Positions 28,196 through 38,379 of a DNA stretch of 64,000 nt are shown here, in pieces. How positions within the stretch are numbered: the first letter of the stretch is position 1; every line of letters begins with the position of its first letter. The notes below the pieces were generated by a model. It was given only the letters and a program-made list of their open reading frames with translations. It was not told the DNA's origin and searched no databases. The position numbers were made by a program, and so were the translations under genes. The stretch spans positions 868,001 to 932,000 of the forward strand of contig NZ_WHUF01000001.1 in NCBI RefSeq assembly GCF_009380165.1. Direction: 5' to 3'. Source of the stretch: Rugamonas rivuli (GTDB lineage: Bacteria; Pseudomonadota; Gammaproteobacteria; Burkholderiales; Burkholderiaceae_D).

Positions 28196-28771
28196 ATGAA
28201 TACTCCCGTTTCGACGAATGCACCTCCAGAAGTCGGCGCAGCCCTGCAGCGGCTGCGCCTGGCCCGTGGCCTGACGCTGGAGGATTTGTCCCGCATCGCC
28301 GGCGTCTCCAAATCGATGCTGTCCCAGATCGAGCGGGAAAAGGCGAATCCGACCATCGCCATCACCTGGCGGCTGGCCAACGCGCTGGGCGTGCAGATCG
28401 GCGAGCTGCTGGCGACGGCCGAGAGGCAGACCGAGACCGTGCGCGTGATCGAGGCGCACGAGATCCCCACCCTGCCCGGCCATCACGCCGGTTATGTGCT
28501 GCGCATCCTGGGCCCGCTGGAGCTGGCCAGCAAATACGAGTGGTATGAACTGACGCTGGTGCCGGGTGGCGAACTGGCCTCGCAGGGCCATGATCCCGGC
28601 GCGCAGGAGCACCTGACGCTGCTGCACGGTTCGGTGGAGGTGGAGGTCGGCCCCGACAAGAAGAAGGTAAAGCTGGGCAGCACGGCGCGCTACCCGGGGG
28701 ACCAGCAGCACATCATCCGCAACGTCGGCAAGACCGAGGCGAAGGCGCTGCTGGTGGTGATACACCGCTGA
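28196..28771 (+). CDS. XRE-type regulator with C-terminal cupin domain
   Basis: A 191-residue one-component regulator. Residues about 14-70 form a helix-turn-helix of the lambda-Cro/XRE type (LRLARGLTLEDLSRIAGVSKSMLSQIE). A cupin beta-barrel follows (about 95-190), with GHDPGAQEHLTLLHGSVEVEVG and QQHIIRNVGKTEAKALLV, the likely small-ligand site. This group often senses amino acids or polyamines. It is divergent from kbl-tdh-sdaA, so a threonine- or serine-linked signal is a reasonable guess. Confidence 0.9.
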   Translation: MNTPVSTNAPPEVGAALQRLRLARGLTLEDLSRIAGVSKSMLSQIEREKANPTIAITWRLANALGVQIGELLATAERQTETVRVIEAHEIPTLPGHHAGYVLRILGPLELASKYEWYELTLVPGGELASQGHDPGAQEHLTLLHGSVEVEVGPDKKKVKLGSTARYPGDQQHIIRNVGKTEAKALLVVIHR

Positions 28772-28828
28772 TCCCTTGCATGGGAAGGTCATACGATATT
28801 CCTTGACCTTCGCGCATTGTTTACTAAC

Positions 28829-28852
28829 ATGTAAAACTTAGTGTTTTTACAT
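28829..28852 (+). promoter_or_regulatory. perfect inverted repeat upstream of the G1 peptidase gene
   Basis: ATGTAAAA (28829-28836) and TTTTACAT (28845-28852) are separated by 8 bases and end just before the GGGAG ribosome site (28854-28858). It could be an operator or an mRNA hairpin that gates translation. A second inverted repeat, AAGGTCA (28785-28791) with TGACCTT (28804-28810), lies upstream. Confidence 0.5.
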
Positions 28853-28864
28853 CGGGAGTATCCA

Positions 28865-30913
28865 ATGCCACTCGCCCCCAAGAAACCCTACACCCTCCTC
28901 GCAAATACCAACCTCTCCGGCGTCAAGGCGATCCAGTGGTTGACGCCCGTAGCCGATGCCCATGCAAGTCACTCGGAAGCCATTGCGAACGAACTGCTCG
29001 CCGGGCCGCTGGGCCACGCAAACAGGCACGTCGCCGCGCTGCGTCAGCGGCTGCTCAGTCGCGTGTGGCCGGATAACGCGCGCATAGTCCCCCATCTGGT
29101 GCCGCAGATCGGCGTCACCCATCTCCTGACGCCGCCGAAACGCATCTCCGACACCGCATACACCTCCAACAATTGGGCTGGCAGCACCATCCCGGGAACC
29201 TGGGCGCACGCCGTCGGCATCTGGAGGGTGCCGGTAGTGACTGTTCCCTCAACCCCAGCCGGGACCGACGGCGGCTGGGACTCCTCGTCCTGGGTCGGCA
29301 TCGACGGGGCCTACGGTTCCAACGATGTGCTGCAGGCGGGCGTCCAGCAATCCGTCGGCGCCGACGGCTCCACCACCTACGTCGCCTGGTACGAATGGTT
29401 CGCGCCGAAGGTGAATGGGTCGCCGGACTACATCTACCAGACCAACATCGAGAACATGCCCATCGAACCGGGCGACGAGGTGTTCGCCGGCGTGCACTAC
29501 CAGAACGGCCAGGGCTACGTGATGTTCGGTAATGTCGACCGGGGACGCTACTTCAGCATCCAGCTCGCTCCGCCGCCCGGCGCTTCGTTCAACGGCAACA
29601 GCGTGGAGTGGATCGTCGAGGCGCCGAACACCGGCGAACCCGATACGTCCCTGCCCCGATTCACTCCGGTCAAGTTCCTGGCGGCGATGGGTTCCGATGC
29701 GAACGGCACCGCCAGCGCCGACCCAAAAAACGGCGACTCGACCAACATCGTCGCGTTCGGACGGCCGTTGACCAACGTTGACCTGGCAACCGATGCGCTC
29801 ACGGTAGCCTATCTGGATTCGGGATTCTTCGCACTCCCCGGCGCGGCCGTCTTCGACCACGAGAAGCAGCAGATCGCGGCGGTATCGCGCGCACCGGGCA
29901 ATCTCGACCTGTTCGTGATCGGCTTCGACAATCACGTCTGGACTACGTTCTGGAACGACCGCACCGGCTGGAACGCCGACTGGTTCCCGCTGCCAGGCCA
30001 GGCGGTATTCGACCGCGAGCGCCAGCAAATCGCGGCGGTATCGCGCGCGCCCGGCAATCTCGATCTGTTCGTGATCGGATTCGACAACCGCATCTGGAGC
30101 ACTTTTTGGAATGACCGCACCGGCTGGAACGCCGACTGGTTCCCCCTGCCGGGCCAGGCGGTATTCGACCGCGAACACCAGCAGGTCGCGGCGGTCTCAC
30201 GCGCACCGGGCAATCTCGATCTGTTCGTGATCGGCTTCGACAACCACGTCTGGAGCACCTTCTGGAATGACCGCACAGGCTGGAATGGCGAATGGTTCCC
30301 GCTGCCAGGCCGCGCGGTGTTCGACCACGAGAAGCAGCAGATCGCGGCGGTGTCGCGCGCACCGGGCAATCTCGACCTGTTCGTGATCGGTTTCGACAAT
30401 CACGTCTGGAGCACGTTCTGGAGCGACCACACCGGCTGGAACGCCGACTGGTTCCCGCTGCCGGGCCAGGCGGTATTCGACCGCGAACACCAGCAGATCG
30501 CGGCGGTGTCGCGTGCGCCGGGCAATCTCGACCTGTTCGTCATCGGCTTCGACAACCGCGCCTGGAGCACCTTCTGGAACGACCAGACGGGTTGGAACCG
30601 CGACTGGTTCCCCTTGCCCGGCAATGCGGAGTTCCATCGCGAGAGGCAGAAACTCGCCGTGGTATCGCGCGCCCACGGCAATCTCGACCTGTTCGTGATC
30701 GGCTTCGACAACCACGTCTGGAGCACGTTCTGGAACGACCACGCCGGCTGGAACGCCGACTGGTTCCCGTTGCCGGGCCAGGCGGTGTTCGATCGGGAGC
30801 ACCAGCACATTGCGGCCGTGTCGCGCGCGCCGGGCAATCTCGATCTATTCGTCATCGGCTTCGACAACCATGTGTGGAGCGATTTCTGGAACGATCGGGT
30901 GGGCTGGAACTGA
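28865..30913 (+). CDS. G1-family glutamic peptidase fused to a seven-bladed beta-propeller
   Basis: The 682-residue protein joins two modules. Residues about 95-275 are a G1 (eqolisin) peptidase: NNWAGS at 102, WVGIDG, then Gln157 in VLQAG at the exact eqolisin distance (14) from the Trp, and the Glu motif VEWIVEAP at 247-254. This Gln/Glu pair defines acid-active glutamic peptidases. Residues 319-682 are seven repeats of exactly 52 residues (VSRAPGNLDLFVIGFDNHVW), like the PLL/PHL lectin propellers. The ATG at 28865 has GGGAG at 6 bp. No classical signal peptide is seen; the first 95 residues may be a prosegment. It is a single gene, convergent with amt. Confidence 0.85.
   Translation: MPLAPKKPYTLLANTNLSGVKAIQWLTPVADAHASHSEAIANELLAGPLGHANRHVAALRQRLLSRVWPDNARIVPHLVPQIGVTHLLTPPKRISDTAYTSNNWAGSTIPGTWAHAVGIWRVPVVTVPSTPAGTDGGWDSSSWVGIDGAYGSNDVLQAGVQQSVGADGSTTYVAWYEWFAPKVNGSPDYIYQTNIENMPIEPGDEVFAGVHYQNGQGYVMFGNVDRGRYFSIQLAPPPGASFNGNSVEWIVEAPNTGEPDTSLPRFTPVKFLAAMGSDANGTASADPKNGDSTNIVAFGRPLTNVDLATDALTVAYLDSGFFALPGAAVFDHEKQQIAAVSRAPGNLDLFVIGFDNHVWTTFWNDRTGWNADWFPLPGQAVFDRERQQIAAVSRAPGNLDLFVIGFDNRIWSTFWNDRTGWNADWFPLPGQAVFDREHQQVAAVSRAPGNLDLFVIGFDNHVWSTFWNDRTGWNGEWFPLPGRAVFDHEKQQIAAVSRAPGNLDLFVIGFDNHVWSTFWSDHTGWNADWFPLPGQAVFDREHQQIAAVSRAPGNLDLFVIGFDNRAWSTFWNDQTGWNRDWFPLPGNAEFHRERQKLAVVSRAHGNLDLFVIGFDNHVWSTFWNDHAGWNADWFPLPGQAVFDREHQHIAAVSRAPGNLDLFVIGFDNHVWSDFWNDRVGWN
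29819..30910 (+). repeat. seven in-frame 156-bp tandem repeats (propeller blades)
   Basis: Seven direct repeats of 156 bp, 52 codons each, fill the 3' end of the G1 peptidase gene exactly (7 x 156 = 1092 bp). Units 2-5 are very alike in DNA as well as protein; unit 1 and unit 6 (AHGNLDLF, NAEFHRERQKLAV) differ most. Whole-unit gain or loss by recombination is possible, but the number seven closes a propeller. Confidence 0.93.
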
Positions 30914-30933
30914 GCCGGTGTTTTAAGCTACGC

Positions 30934-32136
30934 CTACCAGTTCGATTCACGCTCCGGCGTGGAGCTGATGCGGTGGATCGACAGGTCTGCGCCCTGGAAC
31001 TCTTCTTCCGGATCCAGGCGCAGGCCCAGCGTGGCTTTCAGCGCGCCGTAGATGGCGAAGCCGCCTGCCAGCGCGATCGCCACGCCCAGCAAGGTGCCGC
31101 CCAGCTGCGCGGCGAACGATACGCCGCCGATGCCGCCCAGCGCCTTCTGCCCGAAGATGCCCGCAGCGACGCCGCCCCAGGCGCCGCACAGGCCGTGCAG
31201 CGGCCACACGCCCAGCACGTCGTCGATCTTCCATTTGTTTTGCGCCAGCGTGAACATCCACACAAACACCGCGCCCGCGATGCAGCCGGTGGCCAGCGCG
31301 CCCAGCGGATGCATCAGGTCCGAGCCGGCGCACACCGCCACCAGGCCGGCCAGCGGGCCGTTGTAGGCGAAGCCGGGATCGTTCTTCCCCATCAGCAGCG
31401 CGACCAGCGTGCCGCCGACCATCGCCATCAGCGAGTTGACGGCGACCAGTCCATTCATCTTGTCGAGCGCCTGCGCGCTCATGACGTTGAAGCCGAACCA
31501 GCCCACCGTCAGGATCCACGCGCCCAGCGCCAGGAAGGGAATCGACGACGGCGGATGGGCGGCGATGGCGCCGTTCTTCATGTAGCGGCCGCGGCGCGCG
31601 CCGAGCAGCAGCACCGCAGGCAGCGCGATCCAGCCGCCCACCGCGTGCACCACCACCGAGCCGGCGAAGTCGTGGAACTCGGCGCCGAGGGCCGACGCCA
31701 GCCACTCCTGCACGCCGAAACGATGGTTCCAGACTATCCCTTCAAAAAATGGATAGACCAGCCCCACCAGTAGCGCGGTGGCGATCAATTGAGGATGGAA
31801 GCGGGCCCGCTCGGCGATGCCGCCCGAGATAATCGCCGGGATGGCGGCGGCAAAGGTCAGCAGGAAGAAGAATTTGACCAGCTCATAGCCGTTCTTGGCG
31901 GCCAGCACCTCGGCCGAGGAGAAGAAATTGACACCATAGGCGATGCTGTAGCCGACGAAAAAATACGCAATCGTCGACACTGCGAAGTCCACCAGGATCT
32001 TGACCAGCGCATTGACCTGGTTTTTCTTGCGCACCGTGCCCAGCTCCAGAAACGCGAAGCCGGCATGCATGGCCAAAATCATGATGGCGCCAAGCAGTAT
32101 GAACAATGCATCGGCGCCGTCTTTGTATCCACCCAT
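30934..32136 (-). CDS. amt: ammonium transporter (Amt/Rh family)
   Basis: A 400-residue inner-membrane channel-type transporter for ammonium. It has about eleven hydrophobic helices. Family signatures include GFAFLELGTVRKKNQVNAL near residue 30, FAGSVVVHAVGGW with the pore His, and the later LGVWPLHGLCGAWGG with the twin-His partner. The ATG at 32136 follows GGGGAG at 6 bp; the upstream open frame adds 12 residues and is less likely. Upstream lies a near-perfect sigma-54 promoter and several NtrC-like half-sites, so nitrogen limitation should control it. No glnK is adjacent, which is unusual since most amt genes pair with a PII gene. Confidence 0.94.
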   Translation of the reverse strand: MGGYKDGADALFILLGAIMILAMHAGFAFLELGTVRKKNQVNALVKILVDFAVSTIAYFFVGYSIAYGVNFFSSAEVLAAKNGYELVKFFFLLTFAAAIPAIISGGIAERARFHPQLIATALLVGLVYPFFEGIVWNHRFGVQEWLASALGAEFHDFAGSVVVHAVGGWIALPAVLLLGARRGRYMKNGAIAAHPPSSIPFLALGAWILTVGWFGFNVMSAQALDKMNGLVAVNSLMAMVGGTLVALLMGKNDPGFAYNGPLAGLVAVCAGSDLMHPLGALATGCIAGAVFVWMFTLAQNKWKIDDVLGVWPLHGLCGAWGGVAAGIFGQKALGGIGGVSFAAQLGGTLLGVAIALAGGFAIYGALKATLGLRLDPEEEFQGADLSIHRISSTPERESNW

Positions 32137-32186
32137 CAAAATCTCTCCCCAAAATAAAGCAAAAATTGACAACGAGTATCGTTAAA

Positions 32187-32203
32187 AGCAATATTCGTTC
32201 CAA
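32187..32203 (-). promoter_or_regulatory. sigma-54 promoter of amt
   Basis: On the minus strand, TTGGAACGAATATTGCT matches the -24/-12 consensus TTGGCACGnnnnTTGCT with correct spacing and one mismatch. The GG and GC cores are intact. It ends 51 bp upstream of the amt ATG. Confidence 0.8.
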
Positions 32204-32205
32204 TT

Positions 32206-32304
32206 TGGTGCAAATTTTAAGTACTTGATTTCACGGTGTTTTTATTTTGTGCATGAATCTGCACCAAGGCCGTGCGCACCGAAATAAGGCGTCATTTTGG
32301 TGCG
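32206..32304. promoter_or_regulatory. cluster of NtrC-like half-sites upstream of amt
   Basis: Half-sites of the NtrC palindrome (TGCACCA / TGGTGCA) are at 32206-32212 and 32260-32266, with near matches TGCGCACC (32273-32280) and TGGTGCG (32298-32304). They lie just upstream of the sigma-54 promoter, where activators of this class bind. No full-length palindrome with ideal spacing was found. Confidence 0.6.
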
Positions 32305-32319
32305 CGCGGCCTTGGAGGG

Positions 32320-34826
32320 TCAAATCGGGGCGCCCGGCGGGATCGCCGGCATGGCCCGCAGTTTGACGCTGCGCGGATCGCTCAGGTAGGCCGCTATCAG
32401 CTCGGCGGCCTGCTTGCGACTGTCAGCGGTGACACCTTTGCCGGGATTTTTTTGCAGCCATTGCGCCAGCTCACGTACGGCCTGGCGCACTTCCGCCGCC
32501 ACCTGCGGATGCAGTTTGCCGTCGTCGAGCAGGTTGAGCGTAGCGTCGACCACGACCCAGTTGGCGGCCAGCTGCACCGCTTCGCCACCCGCCACCGAGG
32601 CGGGTACCGGCTCGCGCTTCCAGGTTTTTTGCAACAGCAGCGACAGCACCTCCTGCACGCCCGGCTGCTGCGCGTCGCACGCATGCTGCCAGGCGACGCG
32701 ATTGATGCGGGCCGGGTCGAGCAGGAAGCCGGCGGTCTGCGCGGCGCCCGCCTCGGCGATCGAGAAGGCGTCGAACACGGAATCCATGCGGGTGGCGAAG
32801 TATTCGCGGCTGCGTTCATGGCCCATGGCCGGCGGCGTAAGGATATCGAGCACGCCGGCCGGCAGCGCAAGGTACTCCGCGCGCAGGCTGTCCACCAAGC
32901 GGCTCAAGGCCTGGCGCTGCACGGCCGCCGGCGTGGCCTTGACGCCGGCCTTGGCGATGCCGGCTTTGACGTCGCCGCTGCTGGCGTAATCGAAATCGCC
33001 GCCGCCGATCAAGCGCGCAACGGCCTCGCCCTGATAACGTTGCAGCAGATAGACCGGCACCAGCCGCGCTTCCAGCTCGCCGATCTGGCGCGCATCCGGC
33101 AGCACGTCTACCGAGAAGGTTTGCAGCGCGCGCTGGCGTACGGCGCCCAACTGGTCCCAGGTCTTGATCGAGTCCGGGCCGAAGTCCCACAGCAGACCGT
33201 CGGGATGGCTGGAGCTGGGCGAGCGGTCGTCCTGGTCGCTGGAGTACAGCATGCCGGCCGCGCGCGCATCGGCACGCAGCTTGGCCAGCGCCGCCTGTTC
33301 CTGCGCGCCGCCGCCGAAGTCGCCGTAGATGTACTTGACGATGTAGTCGTCCCACGGCCCGACGCCCACACCGTAGGCATCGGCGATATCGACGTTGCCC
33401 TTGGCGTCCAGCTTGAGGATGGGGTGCGGATAATCCATCACCGAGCCATTGCCCATGCGGCTGGCGGCGAAGTTGTGGGCGAAGCCCAGCGTGTGGCCCA
33501 CTTCGTGCGCGACCAGCTGGCGCAAGCGCGCCAATGCCATCGCCTCGGCCAGCTTCTGCTTGTCGGCCGGGGCGTTTTTGCCGTACGGTGCAAGCAGGCT
33601 TTCGGCGATCAGGATGTCCTGGCGCACGCGCTGGGAACCCAGCGTGACGGCGCCACGGATGATCTGCCCGGTGCGCGGGTCGGTCAGCGCATTCCCGTAG
33701 GACCAGCCGCGCGTGGCGCGGTGTACCCAGTGGATCACGTTGTAGCGGATGTCCATCGCGTCCACGCCTTCGGGCAGCAGCTCGACGCGGTAGGCGTCCT
33801 TGAAGCCGGCCTTCTCGAAGGCGCTGGCCCACCACGAAGCGCCGGCGATCAAGGCCGAGCGCACCGGTTCGGGTGCACCACGGTCGACGTAGTAGACGAT
33901 GGGTTTCTTGACGGTGCTGACCGCCGCCGACGGATCGGTCTTCTCAAGGCGGTGGCGCACCTGCCAGTGCACATCGATGCTGCTGGCAAGCGGCGTGGCG
34001 AAATCGTAGTAGTTGGCGTCGAAGCCGCCGGAATATGGATGGTAGCTGCGCGGCAGCCAGCCGCCCGCCTGCGCGCGGACAGCAGGCAGGCGCACCATGC
34101 TGATGCGCTGGCGCAGCGACAAGCTGCTGGCGTCTGCGGCCACCTGGCGCACGTAGTCGGCCTGGCCCGGACCGGCAAAGGTCAGCAGCGCTTCCAGCTC
34201 GACGTTGTCCGGGAAGGCCTTGGCCTGATCTGCCAGCACCGCGCTGCGCGCAGCATCGACCTGATACGCGCCCTGCTTGGCGGCGGCGAGGCGCGCGGCG
34301 ATGCCATGGCGGTCGGCCAGCAGGAAGCTGGAAAAATCGACCAGGTGGCGTTCGCCCTCGCTGGCGACGATCTCGCCGGACCACAGCACGCCGCTGGCAA
34401 ACGACTCGGCGACGGCGGCGCGTTCGTCCTTGTCCGCAGAGGCGGCGATGAAGTTGGTGTTCTCCTGGACCAGGAACAGGCGGGCGCCGTGTTTTTCAAA
34501 GTGCACCATGCGCATCTCGCCCGGCTGGCCGCGATCGAGGCCGACGTCGTTCGAGCCCAGCGCATAGGGCAAGGAGCTTAGCAGCAGAAAGGGCTGGTCC
34601 AGCGACGACACGGAGAGCAGCACCCTGCCCTTGTCCGTGTCGCGCCAGACGTCGATGAAGCCCGGCTGCGATTGCAGGCCACGCGTGGCATCGGCGATCT
34701 TCTTCGGCGATGCCGGCGCGGTCGCGGCGGCCGCGTTATCGGCGGCGGTGGCCAGCCCCGGCGCTACTGGCGCCACGCCCAGCATCAGGATGGCGAGCAG
34801 CAGCGGCCCGGCGGCCGGCGCGGGCC

Positions 34827-34830
<4 letters not shown>
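32320..34830 (-). CDS. exported zinc-dependent metalloprotease (DUF5117 type)
   Basis: An 836-residue exported protein. The N-terminus is a signal peptide (PLLLAILMLGVAPVAPGLATA). Domains in order are a DUF5118/DUF5117-like beta region (about 45-330), then a zincin domain with HEVGHTLGFAH, ligands His442, His446 and His452, base Glu443, and a long C-terminal helical part. The start is a GTG at 34830 that overlaps the stop of the upstream prolyl oligopeptidase by 4 bp (GTGA). The two secreted peptidases are therefore made together. Likely role: periplasmic or extracellular peptide breakdown; natural substrates are unknown. Confidence 0.9.
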
Positions 34831-36998
<2,168 letters not shown>

Positions 36999-37155
36999 GC
37001 GAAAGTCCGTAAAATCGAAAAATATTCGGAAGCGGCGAACCGCGCTGCGGCGCCGCCAGGGCTCAATGACAGCCGTCGCCACAACGGCTGCAGCTGTCGA
37101 TCATAGCTTGCTTTGTAACAAATAAGCAATGATAGGAAAGCGTTATCGGCGTGTT

Positions 37156-38241
37156 TTATTCGGCGCGCAGGATGGCGTCGGTGCTGATAATGCGCGCATC
37201 CTGCATCTGGTCCAGGTAGGCTTCCAGATAGCCCTTATGCGACGCGCCGACGATGACAAGCATACGGCCTCCGGGCCGCGCGGACATCGCCTCGCGGATG
37301 TTGGACGCCATCCGCAAATTGCGCGTCTCCCAGGCGCCGACGTAGGTGCGGCCGAAATGCTGGGGCGAAGGCTCTTCCAGCGCGGCGCCGAAGTCGGCGT
37401 GGAGCACCTGTTCGGCGGCGCCGGCGGCGTTATGCGCACGGTACATCGCCAGCACCCCGGCCGGTGTCGCCAGGTCGGCGCGCAGGGCATCGTCCTGGCG
37501 CTTGCGCGCCGCGCTGTACGAGTTGTCCCACGCTTTCATGATCGCCGCACCGTAGGCCTTTTCATCGGCGACGTCGAAGTCGGACGTGTGGTCATCCATC
37601 GGGTACACCCGTTCATGCCCGCAGCGGGCGGCCAGCTGGGCGGCGATCAGATAGTCTTCATTGCGTTTTGATCGCAGCTTTTCCAGGATCTCCACCAATT
37701 GATCATTCAGGCCGTCGCCGGCGTGCCGCTCTTCGGCCGAAAGGCGCAGCCATTGCACCGTTGCGGATGCGCGCTCGCCCGCCGCCAGGAACAGCGACGC
37801 CAGCTTGCGGCGCTGGGCTGCCGACGGCGCCGACGGCCAGGCAGCCAGCAGACGGTCCACCTGCGCGGTGGCCGCCGGCACGTCAAGGCCGGTGGCGCTG
37901 GCGGCAGGCGCCGTGTCCCAGCAATAGGTCTTGACTGTATCGGCGTAACGCTCGGGATAGGCGCGCATGAAGGCGCACTGCGGCCCGGACAGCGCTTCGA
38001 TGGCGATGGCCTTCGGCTGCCAGCTTGCCAGGCGGTCCATCAGCAAACTTAGATTGGCGGGATCGAAGGTCTTCGGCAGTTGCGACAGGTGGGCCGTGCC
38101 GAGCACCAGCACCTCGTTCGACGACCCCCGTTGCAGCTTCCATGCGCCGGGCTTGAATTGCGAGGAGACTGGCGCTTCAGCCGCGCCAACGTAGCCGTGG
38201 ACCACGGCAGCAACAAGGATACCGGCGATTAGACGCTGCAT
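37156..38241 (-). CDS. exported DUF5694 protein (TraB/GumN-like)
   Basis: A 361-residue exported protein. The ATG at 38241 has a perfect GAGGAGG at 6 bp and begins a signal peptide (LIAGILVAAVVHGYVGAA). The DUF5694/TraB-like signature has EVLVLGTAHLSQ near residue 45 and, at the C-terminus, RMLVIVGASHKGYLEAYL; His and Glu in these places form the putative metal or active site of the EreA/ChaN/TraB fold. Function is unknown; members are thought to be peptidase- or esterase-like. It stands alone between two unrelated units. Confidence 0.82.
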   Translation of the reverse strand: MQRLIAGILVAAVVHGYVGAAEAPVSSQFKPGAWKLQRGSSNEVLVLGTAHLSQLPKTFDPANLSLLMDRLASWQPKAIAIEALSGPQCAFMRAYPERYADTVKTYCWDTAPAASATGLDVPAATAQVDRLLAAWPSAPSAAQRRKLASLFLAAGERASATVQWLRLSAEERHAGDGLNDQLVEILEKLRSKRNEDYLIAAQLAARCGHERVYPMDDHTSDFDVADEKAYGAAIMKAWDNSYSAARKRQDDALRADLATPAGVLAMYRAHNAAGAAEQVLHADFGAALEEPSPQHFGRTYVGAWETRNLRMASNIREAMSARPGGRMLVIVGASHKGYLEAYLDQMQDARIISTDAILRAE

Positions 38242-38379
38242 GAAAAGCCTCCTCAGATAGATGGAATCCGCCATCTTAGGAGGCCGCGCAATGCTCGTCC
38301 AAACTATGCGATGTACTGCAGATTCAGCTAACCAAAATGCAAATTTTCCGGATAGAGCGCGATGCGGGTATCCGAAAAA

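Noticed and set aside
29819..30910. Seven regular repeats considered as a CRISPR array or satellite.
   Set aside because: The period is 156 bp, in frame, with no unique spacers; each unit codes for a propeller blade.
30934..32136. Amt considered as a signalling sensor fused to another domain.
   Set aside because: The C-terminus ends with an ordinary short cytosolic tail.
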